A program made the translations under genes and the position numbers. Shown piece after piece: positions 17,644 to 27,866 of a stretch of 64,000 nucleotides of DNA. Under the pieces are notes generated by a model. That model had not been told where the DNA came from. It made no database searches and saw nothing but the letters and a program-made list of their open reading frames with translations. Origin of the DNA: Shinella pollutisoli (GTDB taxonomy: Bacteria > Pseudomonadota > Alphaproteobacteria > Rhizobiales > Rhizobiaceae); the NCBI RefSeq assembly GCF_024609765.1, contig NZ_JANFDG010000029.1:1-64000 (forward strand), read 5' to 3'. Each line of letters starts with the position of its first letter. The stretch's first letter is position 1.

Positions 17644-18587
17644 CACGACACCCATCCGAAGGCGGCGACCAGGTGGTCGAGCATCAGGCCCGAGAAGATC
17701 GCGAAGAGATAGAGGATGGAGAAGGCGAAGAGCTTCTTCGCCGGCACCATGGCGCGGTCGCCCTCCGGCATGAAGAGCACGCCCAGCGAATACCAGACGA
17801 AGCCCGCGCCGAGCACGGCGGCGAAGACGCCGTAGCCGAGGCTCGCGAAGCCGAGGAAGGTCGGCACGACGGCGATCGCCGCCGTCAGCACGGCATAGGC
17901 GAGGATCTGCACCTTGGTCGTCGCCTCGCCCGCCACGTTCGGCAGCATCGGCACGCCGACGGCGTCGTAGTCGCGCATCTTGAAGAGCGCGAGCGCCCAG
18001 AAATGCGCCGGCGTCCACAGGAAGGTGATGAGAAAGAGGACGACGCTCTCGATGGAGACGCCGCCGGTGACACAGGCCCAGCCGATCATCGGCGGGAAGG
18101 CGCCGGCGGCCCCGCCGATGACGATGTTCTGCGGCGTCGAGCGCTTCAGCCACATCGTGTAGACGACGGCGTAGAAGAAGATGGTGAAGGCGAGCAGGCC
18201 CGCCGAGAGCCAGTTGACCGCAAGGCCGAGGATGACGACGGAGAAGACCGAGAGCGTCAGCCCGAAGGCGAGCGCCTCTTCCGGCCGGATGCGGCCGGCG
18301 GGGATCGGACGCCTCGCCGTGCGCGACATCACCGCGTCGATATCGGCGTCGTACCACATGTTGAGGGCACCGGACGCGCCGGCGCCCACGGCGATACAGA
18401 GGATGGCGATGAGGCCGAGGACCGGGTTGATCGTGCCCGGCGCGACGACGAGGCCGGCGAGCGCCGTGAAGACGACGAGCGACATCACGCGCGGCTTCAG
18501 CAGCTCGAAGAAATCGCGCGCGGTGGCTTCGGAGAGAGCGATCTCGCCCGCGCCGCTTTCCGCCTCAAAATGTTCGATGACCGCCAT
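17643..18587 (-). CDS. ctaB: Protoheme IX farnesyltransferase (heme O synthase)
   Basis: A 314-residue UbiA-family prenyltransferase of the inner membrane that adds a farnesyl group to heme b to make heme O for the aa3 oxidase. The aspartate-rich motif is [21 protein letters not shown] (about residues 77-97), with the second, [10 protein letters not shown], further on. About nine transmembrane helices are expected. No heme A synthase (ctaA) gene is present in the window. Confidence 0.95.
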   Translation of the reverse strand: MAVIEHFEAESGAGEIALSEATARDFFELLKPRVMSLVVFTALAGLVVAPGTINPVLGLIAILCIAVGAGASGALNMWYDADIDAVMSRTARRPIPAGRIRPEEALAFGLTLSVFSVVILGLAVNWLSAGLLAFTIFFYAVVYTMWLKRSTPQNIVIGGAAGAFPPMIGWACVTGGVSIESVVLFLITFLWTPAHFWALALFKMRDYDAVGVPMLPNVAGEATTKVQILAYAVLTAAIAVVPTFLGFASLGYGVFAAVLGAGFVWYSLGVLFMPEGDRAMVPAKKLFAFSILYLFAIFSGLMLDHLVAAFGWVS

Positions 18588-18680
18588 GGCTTACCCGTCT
18601 TGCTCGTCGGCCGGTTCCGCCGGCCCTTCATCCTTGTGGCGGAGCCGCCGTCTCCGGCGGCCCCGTCGTTCACGCGAAGA

Positions 18681-21252
<2,572 letters not shown>

Positions 21253-21272
21253 AACGTATCTCCCCAAGGTGT

Positions 21273-21286
21273 TTGATCGGGATCAA
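21273..21286. promoter_or_regulatory. Perfect FNR/FixK-type box upstream of ctaC
   Basis: TTGATCGGGATCAA exactly fits TTGAT-N4-ATCAA, and the dyad extends to GTTTGATC-GG-GATCAAAC (21271-21288). It lies 20 bases upstream of the ctaC start, downstream of a possible -10 element at 21306-21311. The likely binder is an FnrL/FixK-type regulator, and its position suggests repression at low oxygen. Confidence 0.75.
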
Positions 21287-21305
21287 ACAGATGCGCAGAA
21301 TCCCT

Positions 21306-21311
21306 GCTATA
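21306..21311 (-). promoter_or_regulatory. Possible -10 element of the cta operon
   Basis: TATAGC on the minus strand, about 54 bases upstream of the ctaC start, is the best -10-like hexamer in the leader. A good -35 is not obvious. If used, transcription would start near 21299 and the FNR-type box would lie in the first 30 transcribed bases. Confidence 0.35.
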
Positions 21312-21647
21312 CTGACTGCTTAAAATCACAGTTTCATGCTCGCCGCAACCGCATTGGGGGAGAGCCCGTGCGGCATTTTTGCGCAAAGGCAAGTCGCGCG
21401 CGCACTTCCCACATTTTCTTCCTATTTCCTTATAGCATGAATGGGTTGACCGGGGCGAGCCCGCCGGCGGACGCCGTCGCGCGCCGCTGCCGGACCGCCC
21501 TCCGCAAAGGGCCGGAAGCGCGCGGCGCGCGGCGCGGCGGCGGTCCAAATTCCGCCCACAATCGACCGGAAATGAGGGGCCGGGGCTTTTCATTTCGCCG
21601 CCGGCTATTCAAAGATACCGGCGATGATTCGAGATTTCGAGGTTTTC
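21312..21647. other. Intergenic region between ctaC and the IalB-like gene
   Basis: About 335 bases without a convincing gene. The part next to ctaC is AT-richer (21400-21440), as expected for promoters; the middle (21460-21550) is a GC-rich low-complexity stretch of GCGCG runs. I find no RNA gene or clear operator other than the FNR-type box next to it. Confidence 0.5.
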
Positions 21648-22178
21648 ATGGGTTTCCTCTCCCTTTCCAGGCTGTCGCGGGCGGCATCCGGCCTTGCCGT
21701 CCTGGCGCTCGGCACCGCCGCGCTCTCCGCTCCGGCGGCGGCGCAGCAGCCCGGCACGGTGAAATCGAACCACGGCGCCTGGTCGATCGTCTGCGACCAG
21801 CCGGCGGGTGCCTCGGCCGAGCAGTGCGCGCTGATGCAGAACGTCATCGCCGAGGACCGGCCGGAGCTCGGCCTTTCCGTCGTCATCCTCAAGACCGCCG
21901 ACCGCAAGGCGAAGATCCTCCGCGTGCTCGCGCCGCTCGGCGTGCTGCTGCCGAACGGCCTCGGCCTCAACGTCGACGGCAAGGACATCGGGCGCGCCTA
22001 TTTCGTGCGCTGCTTCTCCGACGGCTGCTATGCGGAGGTGGTGCTGGAGGACGAACTGCTGAAGACCTTCCGCTCCGGCGCCACCGCCACCTTCATCGTC
22101 TTCCAGTCGCCCGAGGAAGGCATCGGCATCCCCGTCGACCTCAAGGGCTTCGGCGACGGCTACGACGCCCTGCCCTGA
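21648..22178 (+). CDS. Invasion-associated locus B (IalB) family protein
   Basis: A 176-residue secreted protein: signal peptide with cleavage near APAAAQQ (about residue 32), then the IalB domain with HGAWSIVCDQPAG, EQCALMQNV and the YFVRCFSDGCYAEVVL motif holding paired cysteines. IalB was named for an invasion role in Bartonella, but relatives are common in free-living Rhizobiales with unknown function. The ATG at 21648 follows a CGAGG site; an ATG at 21624 is possible. The gene's 3' end overlaps the convergent MazF-like gene by 19 bases. Confidence 0.88.
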   Translation: MGFLSLSRLSRAASGLAVLALGTAALSAPAAAQQPGTVKSNHGAWSIVCDQPAGASAEQCALMQNVIAEDRPELGLSVVILKTADRKAKILRVLAPLGVLLPNGLGLNVDGKDIGRAYFVRCFSDGCYAEVVLEDELLKTFRSGATATFIVFQSPEEGIGIPVDLKGFGDGYDALP

Positions 22179-22507
22179 GCGGTCTCCGCAAGGCCCAGGA
22201 ACAAGGCCATGGCGCGGGTAACGGCCGCAAGCGTCTCCTCGTCCAGGCGGCCCAGGGCCGCACCGATCCTTTCACGCCGCACCGTCACGACCTTGTCGAC
22301 CATGACCTGCGAGGGCAGGCGCAAGCCATTCGCCGCATCGGGCGCGACATCGATGCGCAGGCGCGGCGCATCGCGCAGCGTGCTGGACAGAAGCAGCAGC
22401 GTCACCGTCGGCGCATCGGCGAAGAGGTCGGACTGCACGACGAGCGCCGGCCTCGGCTTGCCGAAATCGCCCGGCACGGCCACCGTGACGAGATCGCCGC
22501 GCTTCAC
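22160..22507 (-). CDS. PemK/MazF-type toxin
   Basis: A 115-residue mRNA interferase-like protein. The N-terminal VKRGDLVTVAVPGDFGKPRP stretch is the MazF/PemK signature, and the later TLLLLSSTLRDAPRLRIDV and LPSQVMVDKVVTVRRERIG segments carry the conserved basic residues. The GTG start at 22507 overlaps the antitoxin stop by 4 bases (GTGA). Expected to cut mRNA when the antitoxin is lost. Its 3' end runs 19 bases into the IalB-like gene on the other strand. Confidence 0.88.
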   Translation of the reverse strand: MKRGDLVTVAVPGDFGKPRPALVVQSDLFADAPTVTLLLLSSTLRDAPRLRIDVAPDAANGLRLPSQVMVDKVVTVRRERIGAALGRLDEETLAAVTRAMALFLGLAETAQGRAS

Positions 22508-22725
22508 GTATCCGGGCCGTCGAGATCGGTGAACGCCGCGTCGAGGAAGCCGGCGAGATCGCGGTCCGACATCTCCGCCTCGGCGACGAGCCGCGCCTGG
22601 CGGCGGCACTCCTCCGCGAAGCCGGGCGTGCGCGTGTCGGGAAGCCAGATCTGCACGGGGCGCAGGCCGGCGGCGCGAAGCGCGTCGCGCCGCTTGCGCA
22701 CCCGCTCGCTGACGGTGCTGGCCAT
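22504..22725 (-). CDS. MazE-like antitoxin (DUF3018 type)
   Basis: A 73-residue antitoxin of the DUF3018/MazE-like family found next to PemK/MazF toxins: SERVRKRRDALRAAGLRPVQ at the N-terminus, then the IWLPDTRTPGFAEECRRQ segment and an acidic C-terminus that likely binds the toxin. The ATG at 22725 has a strong GGAGGA site. A perfect 12-bp palindrome begins 18 bases upstream of the start and is a likely operator. Confidence 0.85.
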   Translation of the reverse strand: MASTVSERVRKRRDALRAAGLRPVQIWLPDTRTPGFAEECRRQARLVAEAEMSDRDLAGFLDAAFTDLDGPDT

Positions 22726-22743
22726 GGGCGGTCCTCCGGTTTC

Positions 22744-22755
22744 GTTACATGTAAC
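22744..22755. promoter_or_regulatory. Perfect 12-bp palindrome upstream of the MazEF-like operon
   Basis: GTTACATGTAAC reads the same on both strands. It lies in the divergent region, 18 bases from the antitoxin start and about 110 bases from tldD. Autoregulation by the antitoxin is the likeliest role. Confidence 0.55.
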
Positions 22756-22866
22756 ATGGATACCACGGATGCCCCCGCCGAGGCAACGCGCAGCCGTGCG
22801 AACTTGCCCTGCCCCGCCGTCGTCTCTACATGGGGGAAAACGATCAAGCAGCAGCGGAGCCGCCCC

Positions 22867-24282
22867 ATGAACACCGATCTCCTCTCCCTCTTCGACGCCG
22901 ACGAGGCGACGGTGCAGGCGGTGCTGCGCGAGACGCTTTCGGGCGCCGACGACGGCGAGCTCTTCGTCGAGCACGCCGAGGCCGAGACGCTCTCCTTCGA
23001 CAACGGCCGCCTCAAGGGCGGCAGCTTCAACACCGACCAGGGTTTCGGCCTGCGCGCCGTCGCCGGCGAGGCGGTGGGGTATGCGCATTCGGGCGAACTG
23101 TCGCTCGCGGCGCTGAAGCGGGCGGCGGATGCGGCGGGCGCGGTCGCGCGCGGCCGTTCCGGCACCTATGCGGACGCGCCGCAGGGCACGATCCGCCGGC
23201 TCTACGGCCCGGACAACCCGATCGGCGCGCCCAGCTTCGAGGAGAAGGTGGCGCTGCTGACGGAAATCGATGCCTATCTGCGCGCCAGGGACCCCAAGGT
23301 GCGGCAGGTGACGGCCTCGCTCGCGGCGAGCTGGCAGGTGGTCAACATCCTGCGCGCCGACGGCCATCGCGTCGGCGACGTCCGGCCGATGACGCGGCTC
23401 AACATCTCGGTCGTCGTCGGCGAGGGCGACCGGCAGGAGACCGGCAGCTACGGCATCGGCGGGCGCACGGGCTTCGGCGACTTCCTGACGGCGGAAGGCT
23501 GGCGGACGGGCGCCGACGAGGCGCTGCGGCAGGCGCTCGTCAACCTGGAGGCGATCGAGGCGCCGGCGGGCACGATGGACGTGGTGCTCTCCTCCGGCTG
23601 GCCGGGCGTGATGCTGCACGAGGCGGTCGGCCACGGGCTGGAGGGCGACTTCAACCGCAAGAAGACCTCCGCCTTCGCCGGCCTGATGGGCGAGCAGGTG
23701 GCGGCGAAGGGCGTCACCGTCGTCGACGACGGCACCATCGACAACCGCCGCGGCTCGATCACCGTCGACGACGAGGGCACGCCGTCCGCCTGCAACGTGC
23801 TGATCGAGGACGGCAGGCTGGTCGGCTACATGCAGGACCGGCAGAACGCGCGCCTCATGGGCATGGCGGCGACCGGCAACGGCCGCAGGCAGGGCTACGC
23901 CCACCGCCCCATGCCGCGCATGACCAACACCTACATGCTGTCCGGCAGCCAAACGCCGGAAGAGATCATCGCCTCGGTGAAGAAGGGCCTCTATGCCGTC
24001 TCCTTCGGCGGCGGGCAGGTCGACATCACCTCGGGCAAGTTCGTCTTCGGCTGCACGGAGGCCTATCTCATCGAGGACGGCAGGGTGACGGCGCCCGTCA
24101 AGGGCGCGATGCTGATCGGCAACGGGCCGGACGCGATGAAGCGCGTCACCATGGTCGGCAACGACACGAAGCTCGATACCGGCATCGGCAATTGCGGCAA
24201 GGCGGGCCAATGGGTGCCGGTCGGCGTCGGCCAGCCGCACCTGCGCATGGACCAGATCACGGTCGGCGGCACGAAAGCCTGA
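22867..24282 (+). CDS. tldD: Metalloprotease TldD
   Basis: A 471-residue TldD subunit of the TldD/TldE zinc protease, which degrades unfolded peptides and processes some ribosomal peptides in enterobacteria. The zinc motif HEAVGHGLEGD (HExxxH) lies near residue 255, and a conserved cysteine is in VFGCTEAYLIE. The ATG at 22867 has a GGAG site 6 bases upstream; the reading frame extends further 5' but without a suitable start. The TldE partner is not in the window. It converges with the LysR gene, 4 bases apart. Confidence 0.95.
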   Translation: MNTDLLSLFDADEATVQAVLRETLSGADDGELFVEHAEAETLSFDNGRLKGGSFNTDQGFGLRAVAGEAVGYAHSGELSLAALKRAADAAGAVARGRSGTYADAPQGTIRRLYGPDNPIGAPSFEEKVALLTEIDAYLRARDPKVRQVTASLAASWQVVNILRADGHRVGDVRPMTRLNISVVVGEGDRQETGSYGIGGRTGFGDFLTAEGWRTGADEALRQALVNLEAIEAPAGTMDVVLSSGWPGVMLHEAVGHGLEGDFNRKKTSAFAGLMGEQVAAKGVTVVDDGTIDNRRGSITVDDEGTPSACNVLIEDGRLVGYMQDRQNARLMGMAATGNGRRQGYAHRPMPRMTNTYMLSGSQTPEEIIASVKKGLYAVSFGGGQVDITSGKFVFGCTEAYLIEDGRVTAPVKGAMLIGNGPDAMKRVTMVGNDTKLDTGIGNCGKAGQWVPVGVGQPHLRMDQITVGGTKA

Positions 24283-24286
24283 GCGC

Positions 24287-25186
24287 CTAGGACCCGGCCG
24301 GCACGCCGAGACGCCGCAACAGCCAGGCGCGGAACGCGCGCGCCTGCGGCGAGAGGCGGCGGAAGCTGCGCGCCACCAGCCAGTAGGCGCCGTGGCGGAC
24401 GGATAGGCCGAACGGCTGGACAAGGCGGCCTGCGGCGATGTCCTCGGCCGCGAGGAAGAGATCGACCAGCGCGACGCCGTGGCCGCGCAGCGCCGCCTGC
24501 AGCACCAGGTTGCCCTCGGCGAATATCTGCGCGCGGCCGAGCGGCGCATCCGGCAGACCGGCGGCGGCAAACCAGCGCTCCCAGACGCTGCGGTTTTCCT
24601 CGTGCAGCAGCGTGTAGGCGAGCAGGTCGGCCGGTCCCTCCAGGGCGGGGCCGCCCGCCAGCAAAGCGGGCGCGATCACCGGCACCATCGTCACGTCCAT
24701 CAGGTGATCGGCCTCCGCGCGCGGCCAGGCGCCGGCGTGCGCGCCGTGGCGGATGGCGATCTCGGCCTCGTGCGCACGGAACTCGATGAGCCGCATGTCG
24801 GAATCGACCGCGACGTCGATCTCGGGAAATCCCGCGCGAAAATCGTCGAGATGCGGCACCAGCCAGCAGGCGGCGAACGAGGGCTCGGCGCTGATTTCCA
24901 GCAGCCCGCCGCCGCGCCGCCCGCGGATTTCCGAGAGGCCGGCATCCATCGCATCGAAGGCGCGCGAGACCGTGCCGAGCAGCGCCGTGCCCGCCGCCGT
25001 CAGCCGCACGGCGCGGTGGCGCCGCTCGAAGAGCGGCTTGCCGATCTCGGCCTCCAGTTCCTTGATCTGCCGGCTGACGGCGGCCTGCGAGACGAAAAGC
25101 TCGTCGGCGGCCAGCGTGAAGCTTCCGAGCCGGCCCGCCGCCTCGAAACTCCTGAGCGCCGTCAAAGGCAGCCGTCCGCGCTTCAT
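24287..25186 (-). CDS. LysR family transcriptional regulator (GcvA-like)
   Basis: A 299-residue regulator: N-terminal winged helix-turn-helix (RLPLTALRSFEAAGRLGSFTLAADELFVSQAAVSRQIKELE, given here as the LysR hallmark) and a periplasmic-binding-like effector domain from about residue 90. The sequence resembles the GcvA branch. A T-N11-A dyad lies 4 bases upstream of its start, as expected for autoregulation. The divergent neighbour is a 42-residue ORF, so the regulator may control that peptide or the deacetylase gene downstream of it. The effector is unknown. Confidence 0.93.
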   Translation of the reverse strand: MKRGRLPLTALRSFEAAGRLGSFTLAADELFVSQAAVSRQIKELEAEIGKPLFERRHRAVRLTAAGTALLGTVSRAFDAMDAGLSEIRGRRGGGLLEISAEPSFAACWLVPHLDDFRAGFPEIDVAVDSDMRLIEFRAHEAEIAIRHGAHAGAWPRAEADHLMDVTMVPVIAPALLAGGPALEGPADLLAYTLLHEENRSVWERWFAAAGLPDAPLGRAQIFAEGNLVLQAALRGHGVALVDLFLAAEDIAAGRLVQPFGLSVRHGAYWLVARSFRRLSPQARAFRAWLLRRLGVPAGS

Positions 25187-25189
25187 GGC

Positions 25190-25204
25190 ATAACCTCAAG
25201 TCAT
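25190..25204. promoter_or_regulatory. LysR-type T-N11-A box
   Basis: ATAACCTCAAGTCAT has near-dyad ends (ATAAC / GTCAT, one mismatch) and a T-N11-A core, the usual form of a LysR-type operator. It abuts the LysR gene start at 25186. Confidence 0.55.
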
Positions 25205-25223
25205 CCGAAACCGACGATAAACT

Positions 25224-25272
25224 CGTTTGAACCGTGCAGGCAAGCGGGCGGACAATCCATGCGGTTCAAACG
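25224..25272. promoter_or_regulatory. 11-bp perfect inverted repeat before the small ORF
   Basis: CGTTTGAACCG (25224-25234) and CGGTTCAAACG (25262-25272) are exact reverse complements separated by 27 bases. The second arm touches the GGGAGGG ribosome site of the 42-residue ORF. It may be a pair of protein-binding half sites, or an RNA hairpin next to the ribosome site. Confidence 0.55.
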
Positions 25273-25287
25273 CAGGGAGGGCCGGAC

Positions 25288-25416
25288 ATGGCCGGCAGCA
25301 TCACCGCCATCATCCTGGACGTCGTGCGCATCCTCACCTTCCAGCGCAGGCAGGCCGCCCCGCCCCGCCGCGGGGAGGCCGCCGTTAACCGCTCGGATAC
25401 CAACCGGATGCGATAA
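25288..25416 (+). CDS. 42-residue small protein, unknown
   Basis: A short ORF with a hydrophobic amphipathic N-terminal segment (GSITAIILDVVRILTF) followed by a basic, Arg/Pro-rich tail. The ATG at 25288 has a strong GGGAGGG ribosome site at ideal spacing and lies beyond an 11-bp inverted repeat, so translation is plausible. The tail contains a GCCCCGCCGCGGGG palindrome, so a repeat could be part of it. I do not recognise a family. It sits between a divergent LysR gene and the polysaccharide deacetylase gene. Confidence 0.5.
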   Translation: MAGSITAIILDVVRILTFQRRQAAPPRRGEAAVNRSDTNRMR

Positions 25417-25451
25417 CGGCCGCGGGAAGCGAAAAGGAAGACCGGGCCGCC

Positions 25452-26507
25452 ATGCCGATCCGCAGCGTCATGCGACAGGGACTGAAGCGCGCCGTCATCA
25501 CCGGCGGGCTGGAGTTCGCCCACCTCGCCGAGCGCGCCGGCCTGATGACCTCGGCGCGGGGCCAGGGGGCGATCTTCACGCTGCACCATGTGCGCCCGAA
25601 GGTCCCGCACGCCTTCGATCCCAACGCCCATCTGGAGATCACCCCGGACTTCCTCGACGCGGCCATCGAGCATCTGCGCGCGGAAGGCTACCAGTTCGTG
25701 GCGCTCGCCGACATGCCGGCGCGCATGGCCGTCGCCCGTCCCGGCGAGCGCTTCGCCGCCTTCACCCTCGACGACGGCTACCGCAACAACGCGGTCCATG
25801 CCCAGCCGGTGTTCACGCGGCAGAAGGTGCCCTTCACCGTCTTCGTCGCGCCGGGCCTGTCCTGCGGCACGCACGGCCTCTGGTGGGAGACGCTGGCGGA
25901 GCTGCTGCGCGCCCTCCCCCATCTCGAATTCGACTTCGGCTCTGGCCCGGTGACGATGCCGCTCGCCACGCCCTTCCAGAAGCAGGCCGCCTTCGACCGC
26001 TTCGCCGCCTTCATCCGCTCGGGCCCCGACGAGGCGGCGGCGGTCGAAAAGCTCGACGCGGCGGCGCAAGCGCACGGCATCGACCCGCGGATGATCACCG
26101 AGCGGCTGGTGCTGCGCGAGCCCGAGCTGAAGAGCCTCGCGCTCAACCCCTTCGCCGCGCTCGGCGCGCATACGGTGAGCCACCGCGCGCTCGCCATGCT
26201 CGGCGACGGGGAGGCACGCCGCGAGATGGCGGAATCGGCCGAGCGCGTTGCCGCGCTCACCGGCCGGCCGCCGGAGGCCTTCGCCTATCCCTACGGCGAC
26301 CGCGCCGCCGTCTCGCCGCGCGAGCACAGGCTCGCCGCCGAGCTCGGCTTCCGCGTCGCCGTCACCACCGAGCCCGGCACGCTCTCCCCCCGTTCCTTCG
26401 ACGCGCCGACGGCGTTGCCGCGTATCTCGCTGAACGGTCTCTACCAGAAGCGCAAATATGTCGGCGCGCTCGCCTCCGGCATCCCCTTCCGGCTGATGCG
26501 GCGGTAG
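25452..26507 (+). CDS. Polysaccharide deacetylase family protein (NodB homology)
   Basis: A 351-residue carbohydrate esterase 4-like enzyme. The NodB motifs are the TLDDGYRNN aspartates (about residues 111-119), the GAHTVSHRAL metal histidines (about 238) and AYPYGDRAA (about 278). There is no obvious signal peptide, so a cytosolic location is possible. Relatives remove N- or O-acetyl groups from glycans or lipid-linked sugars. The substrate is not evident; no other polysaccharide genes are adjacent. Confidence 0.87.
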   Translation: MPIRSVMRQGLKRAVITGGLEFAHLAERAGLMTSARGQGAIFTLHHVRPKVPHAFDPNAHLEITPDFLDAAIEHLRAEGYQFVALADMPARMAVARPGERFAAFTLDDGYRNNAVHAQPVFTRQKVPFTVFVAPGLSCGTHGLWWETLAELLRALPHLEFDFGSGPVTMPLATPFQKQAAFDRFAAFIRSGPDEAAAVEKLDAAAQAHGIDPRMITERLVLREPELKSLALNPFAALGAHTVSHRALAMLGDGEARREMAESAERVAALTGRPPEAFAYPYGDRAAVSPREHRLAAELGFRVAVTTEPGTLSPRSFDAPTALPRISLNGLYQKRKYVGALASGIPFRLMRR

Positions 26508-26535
26508 CGGAACGGCAGGTTTCGACCTCGCAATT

Positions 26536-26653
26536 GCCCCTCATCCCCCTGCCGGGACCTTCTCCCCGTAAGCGGGGAGAAGGGGGAAAACGGCACGGCA
26601 TAAGTTCCTCGCCCCGCTTGCGGGGAGAGGATGCCGGCAGGCAGGTGAGGGGC
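26536..26653. repeat. RIME-like palindromic intergenic element (inverted orientation)
   Basis: Same composition as 13378-13495 but in the opposite orientation: GCCCCTCATCCCCCTGCCGG at one end and CAGGCAGGTGAGGGGC at the other, with CTTCTCCCC-GGGGAGAAGG and CCTCGCCCCGC-GCGGGGAGAGG hairpins inside. It separates the convergent deacetylase and pdxH genes. Confidence 0.85.
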
Positions 26654-26662
26654 AAATAATCC

Positions 26663-27277
26663 CTAGGGATACATCCTCACCTTCTCCCATCCCTCCCCGG
26701 CACGGCGGAATTCGATGCGGTCGTGCAGGCGGAAGGGGCGGTCGTGCCAGAATTCGATGGAGACCGGCTTCAGGCGGAAGCCGGACCAGTGGGACGGGCG
26801 CGGGATCTCGCCGATGGCGTAGCGGGCGGTGTATTCGGCCACCGCCTTCTCCAGCGCGAAGCGGCTTTCGAGCGGGCGGGACTGCTTCGAGGCCCAGGCG
26901 CCGATGCGGCTGCCGCGCGGGCGCGAGGCGTAATAGGCGTCGGCCTCGGTGTCGGCGACGATCTCGACGTCGCCCCTCACCCGCACCTGGCGGCGCAGCG
27001 ACTTCCAGTGGAAGCACATGGCGGCCTTGCGGGCGGAAAGCAGCTCGACGCCCTTGCGGCTCTCGAAATTGGTGTAGAAGACGAAGCCCTTCGCGTCGAA
27101 ATCCTTGAGCAGCACCATGCGCACATTGGGCATGCCGCTTTCGTCGACGGTCGCCAGCGCCAGCGCGTTGGGGTCGTTCGGCTCGCTCTTTCCCGCCTCC
27201 GCAAGCCATGTGCCAAACAGGGAATAGGGTTCGCTTTCCTCGGTGAAGTCACCGGTTGTTAACGCTTTTTCGCTCAT
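26663..27277 (-). CDS. pdxH: Pyridoxamine 5'-phosphate oxidase
   Basis: A 204-residue FMN enzyme that oxidises pyridoxine or pyridoxamine phosphate to pyridoxal phosphate. FMN-binding segments [20 protein letters not shown] and [16 protein letters not shown], the [17 protein letters not shown] segment and the C-terminal [17 protein letters not shown] and VRMYP ends are all canonical. Complete. It is divergent from the lipoprotein gene that starts only about 10-40 bases away. Confidence 0.96.
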   Translation of the reverse strand: MSEKALTTGDFTEESEPYSLFGTWLAEAGKSEPNDPNALALATVDESGMPNVRMVLLKDFDAKGFVFYTNFESRKGVELLSARKAAMCFHWKSLRRQVRVRGDVEIVADTEADAYYASRPRGSRIGAWASKQSRPLESRFALEKAVAEYTARYAIGEIPRPSHWSGFRLKPVSIEFWHDRPFRLHDRIEFRRAGEGWEKVRMYP

Positions 27278-27287
27278 ATTCGTCTCA

Positions 27288-27776
27288 ATGCCGATCTTTC
27301 TGGCTCACGGGCGGGCAGGAGTGGAAGTCATAGCAAAGTCGCGACCGCAGACAAACCCTTGCGCAGCACGGCGCCTTGCGCGCGCCGTGGCGGCGGTGTC
27401 GGTCGTCCTGCTTTGCGGCTGCACCAGCACGCTCGACCTGTTTCCGACCGGCAAGGTCGACACCGCCGTCAAGACCAGCTCGGTCGGCGGCGCGCAGGGC
27501 AAGGACCGCGTCTCCGACGAGACGACGATCCGCAACGCCGTCTCCTCCGTCGACATCCAGCGCAACGCCGGCAATCCCATCCCCTGGGCCAATTCCGCCT
27601 CGGGCAGCGCGGGCGTCATCTCGCGCATCGCCGAGCAGCGCGACGAGGCGGGCCGGCTCTGCCGCGACTTCGTCACGACGCGCCATTCCTACCAGGGCAT
27701 CGCCAATTTCCGCGGCCGCACCTGCGCGGGCGGCGACGGCGAATGGATGCTGCTCTCCTTCGACCGGCAGGGCTGA
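27288..27776 (+). CDS. Surface-antigen-like lipoprotein (RT0821/Lpp0805-type)
   Basis: A protein of up to 162 residues with a hydrophobic signal and lipobox LLCGC (Cys about residue 45 from the ATG). The C-terminal region [24 protein letters not shown] matches the 17-kDa surface antigen-like family seen as RT0821/Lpp0805 proteins in alphaproteobacteria. The start is uncertain: the ATG at 27288 lies only 10 bases from the divergent pdxH start, so the GTG at 27321 or a later GTG may be used. Probably outer-membrane anchored. Confidence 0.75.
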   Translation: MPIFLAHGRAGVEVIAKSRPQTNPCAARRLARAVAAVSVVLLCGCTSTLDLFPTGKVDTAVKTSSVGGAQGKDRVSDETTIRNAVSSVDIQRNAGNPIPWANSASGSAGVISRIAEQRDEAGRLCRDFVTTRHSYQGIANFRGRTCAGGDGEWMLLSFDRQG

Positions 27777-27866
27777 ACATTTGCGTTTCGTCAACATTGT
27801 CACGTAACCAGCGGTTAGGACGTTGCCACCTATGATGGCCGGCAAAACGGATAAGGGCGGATAGTC

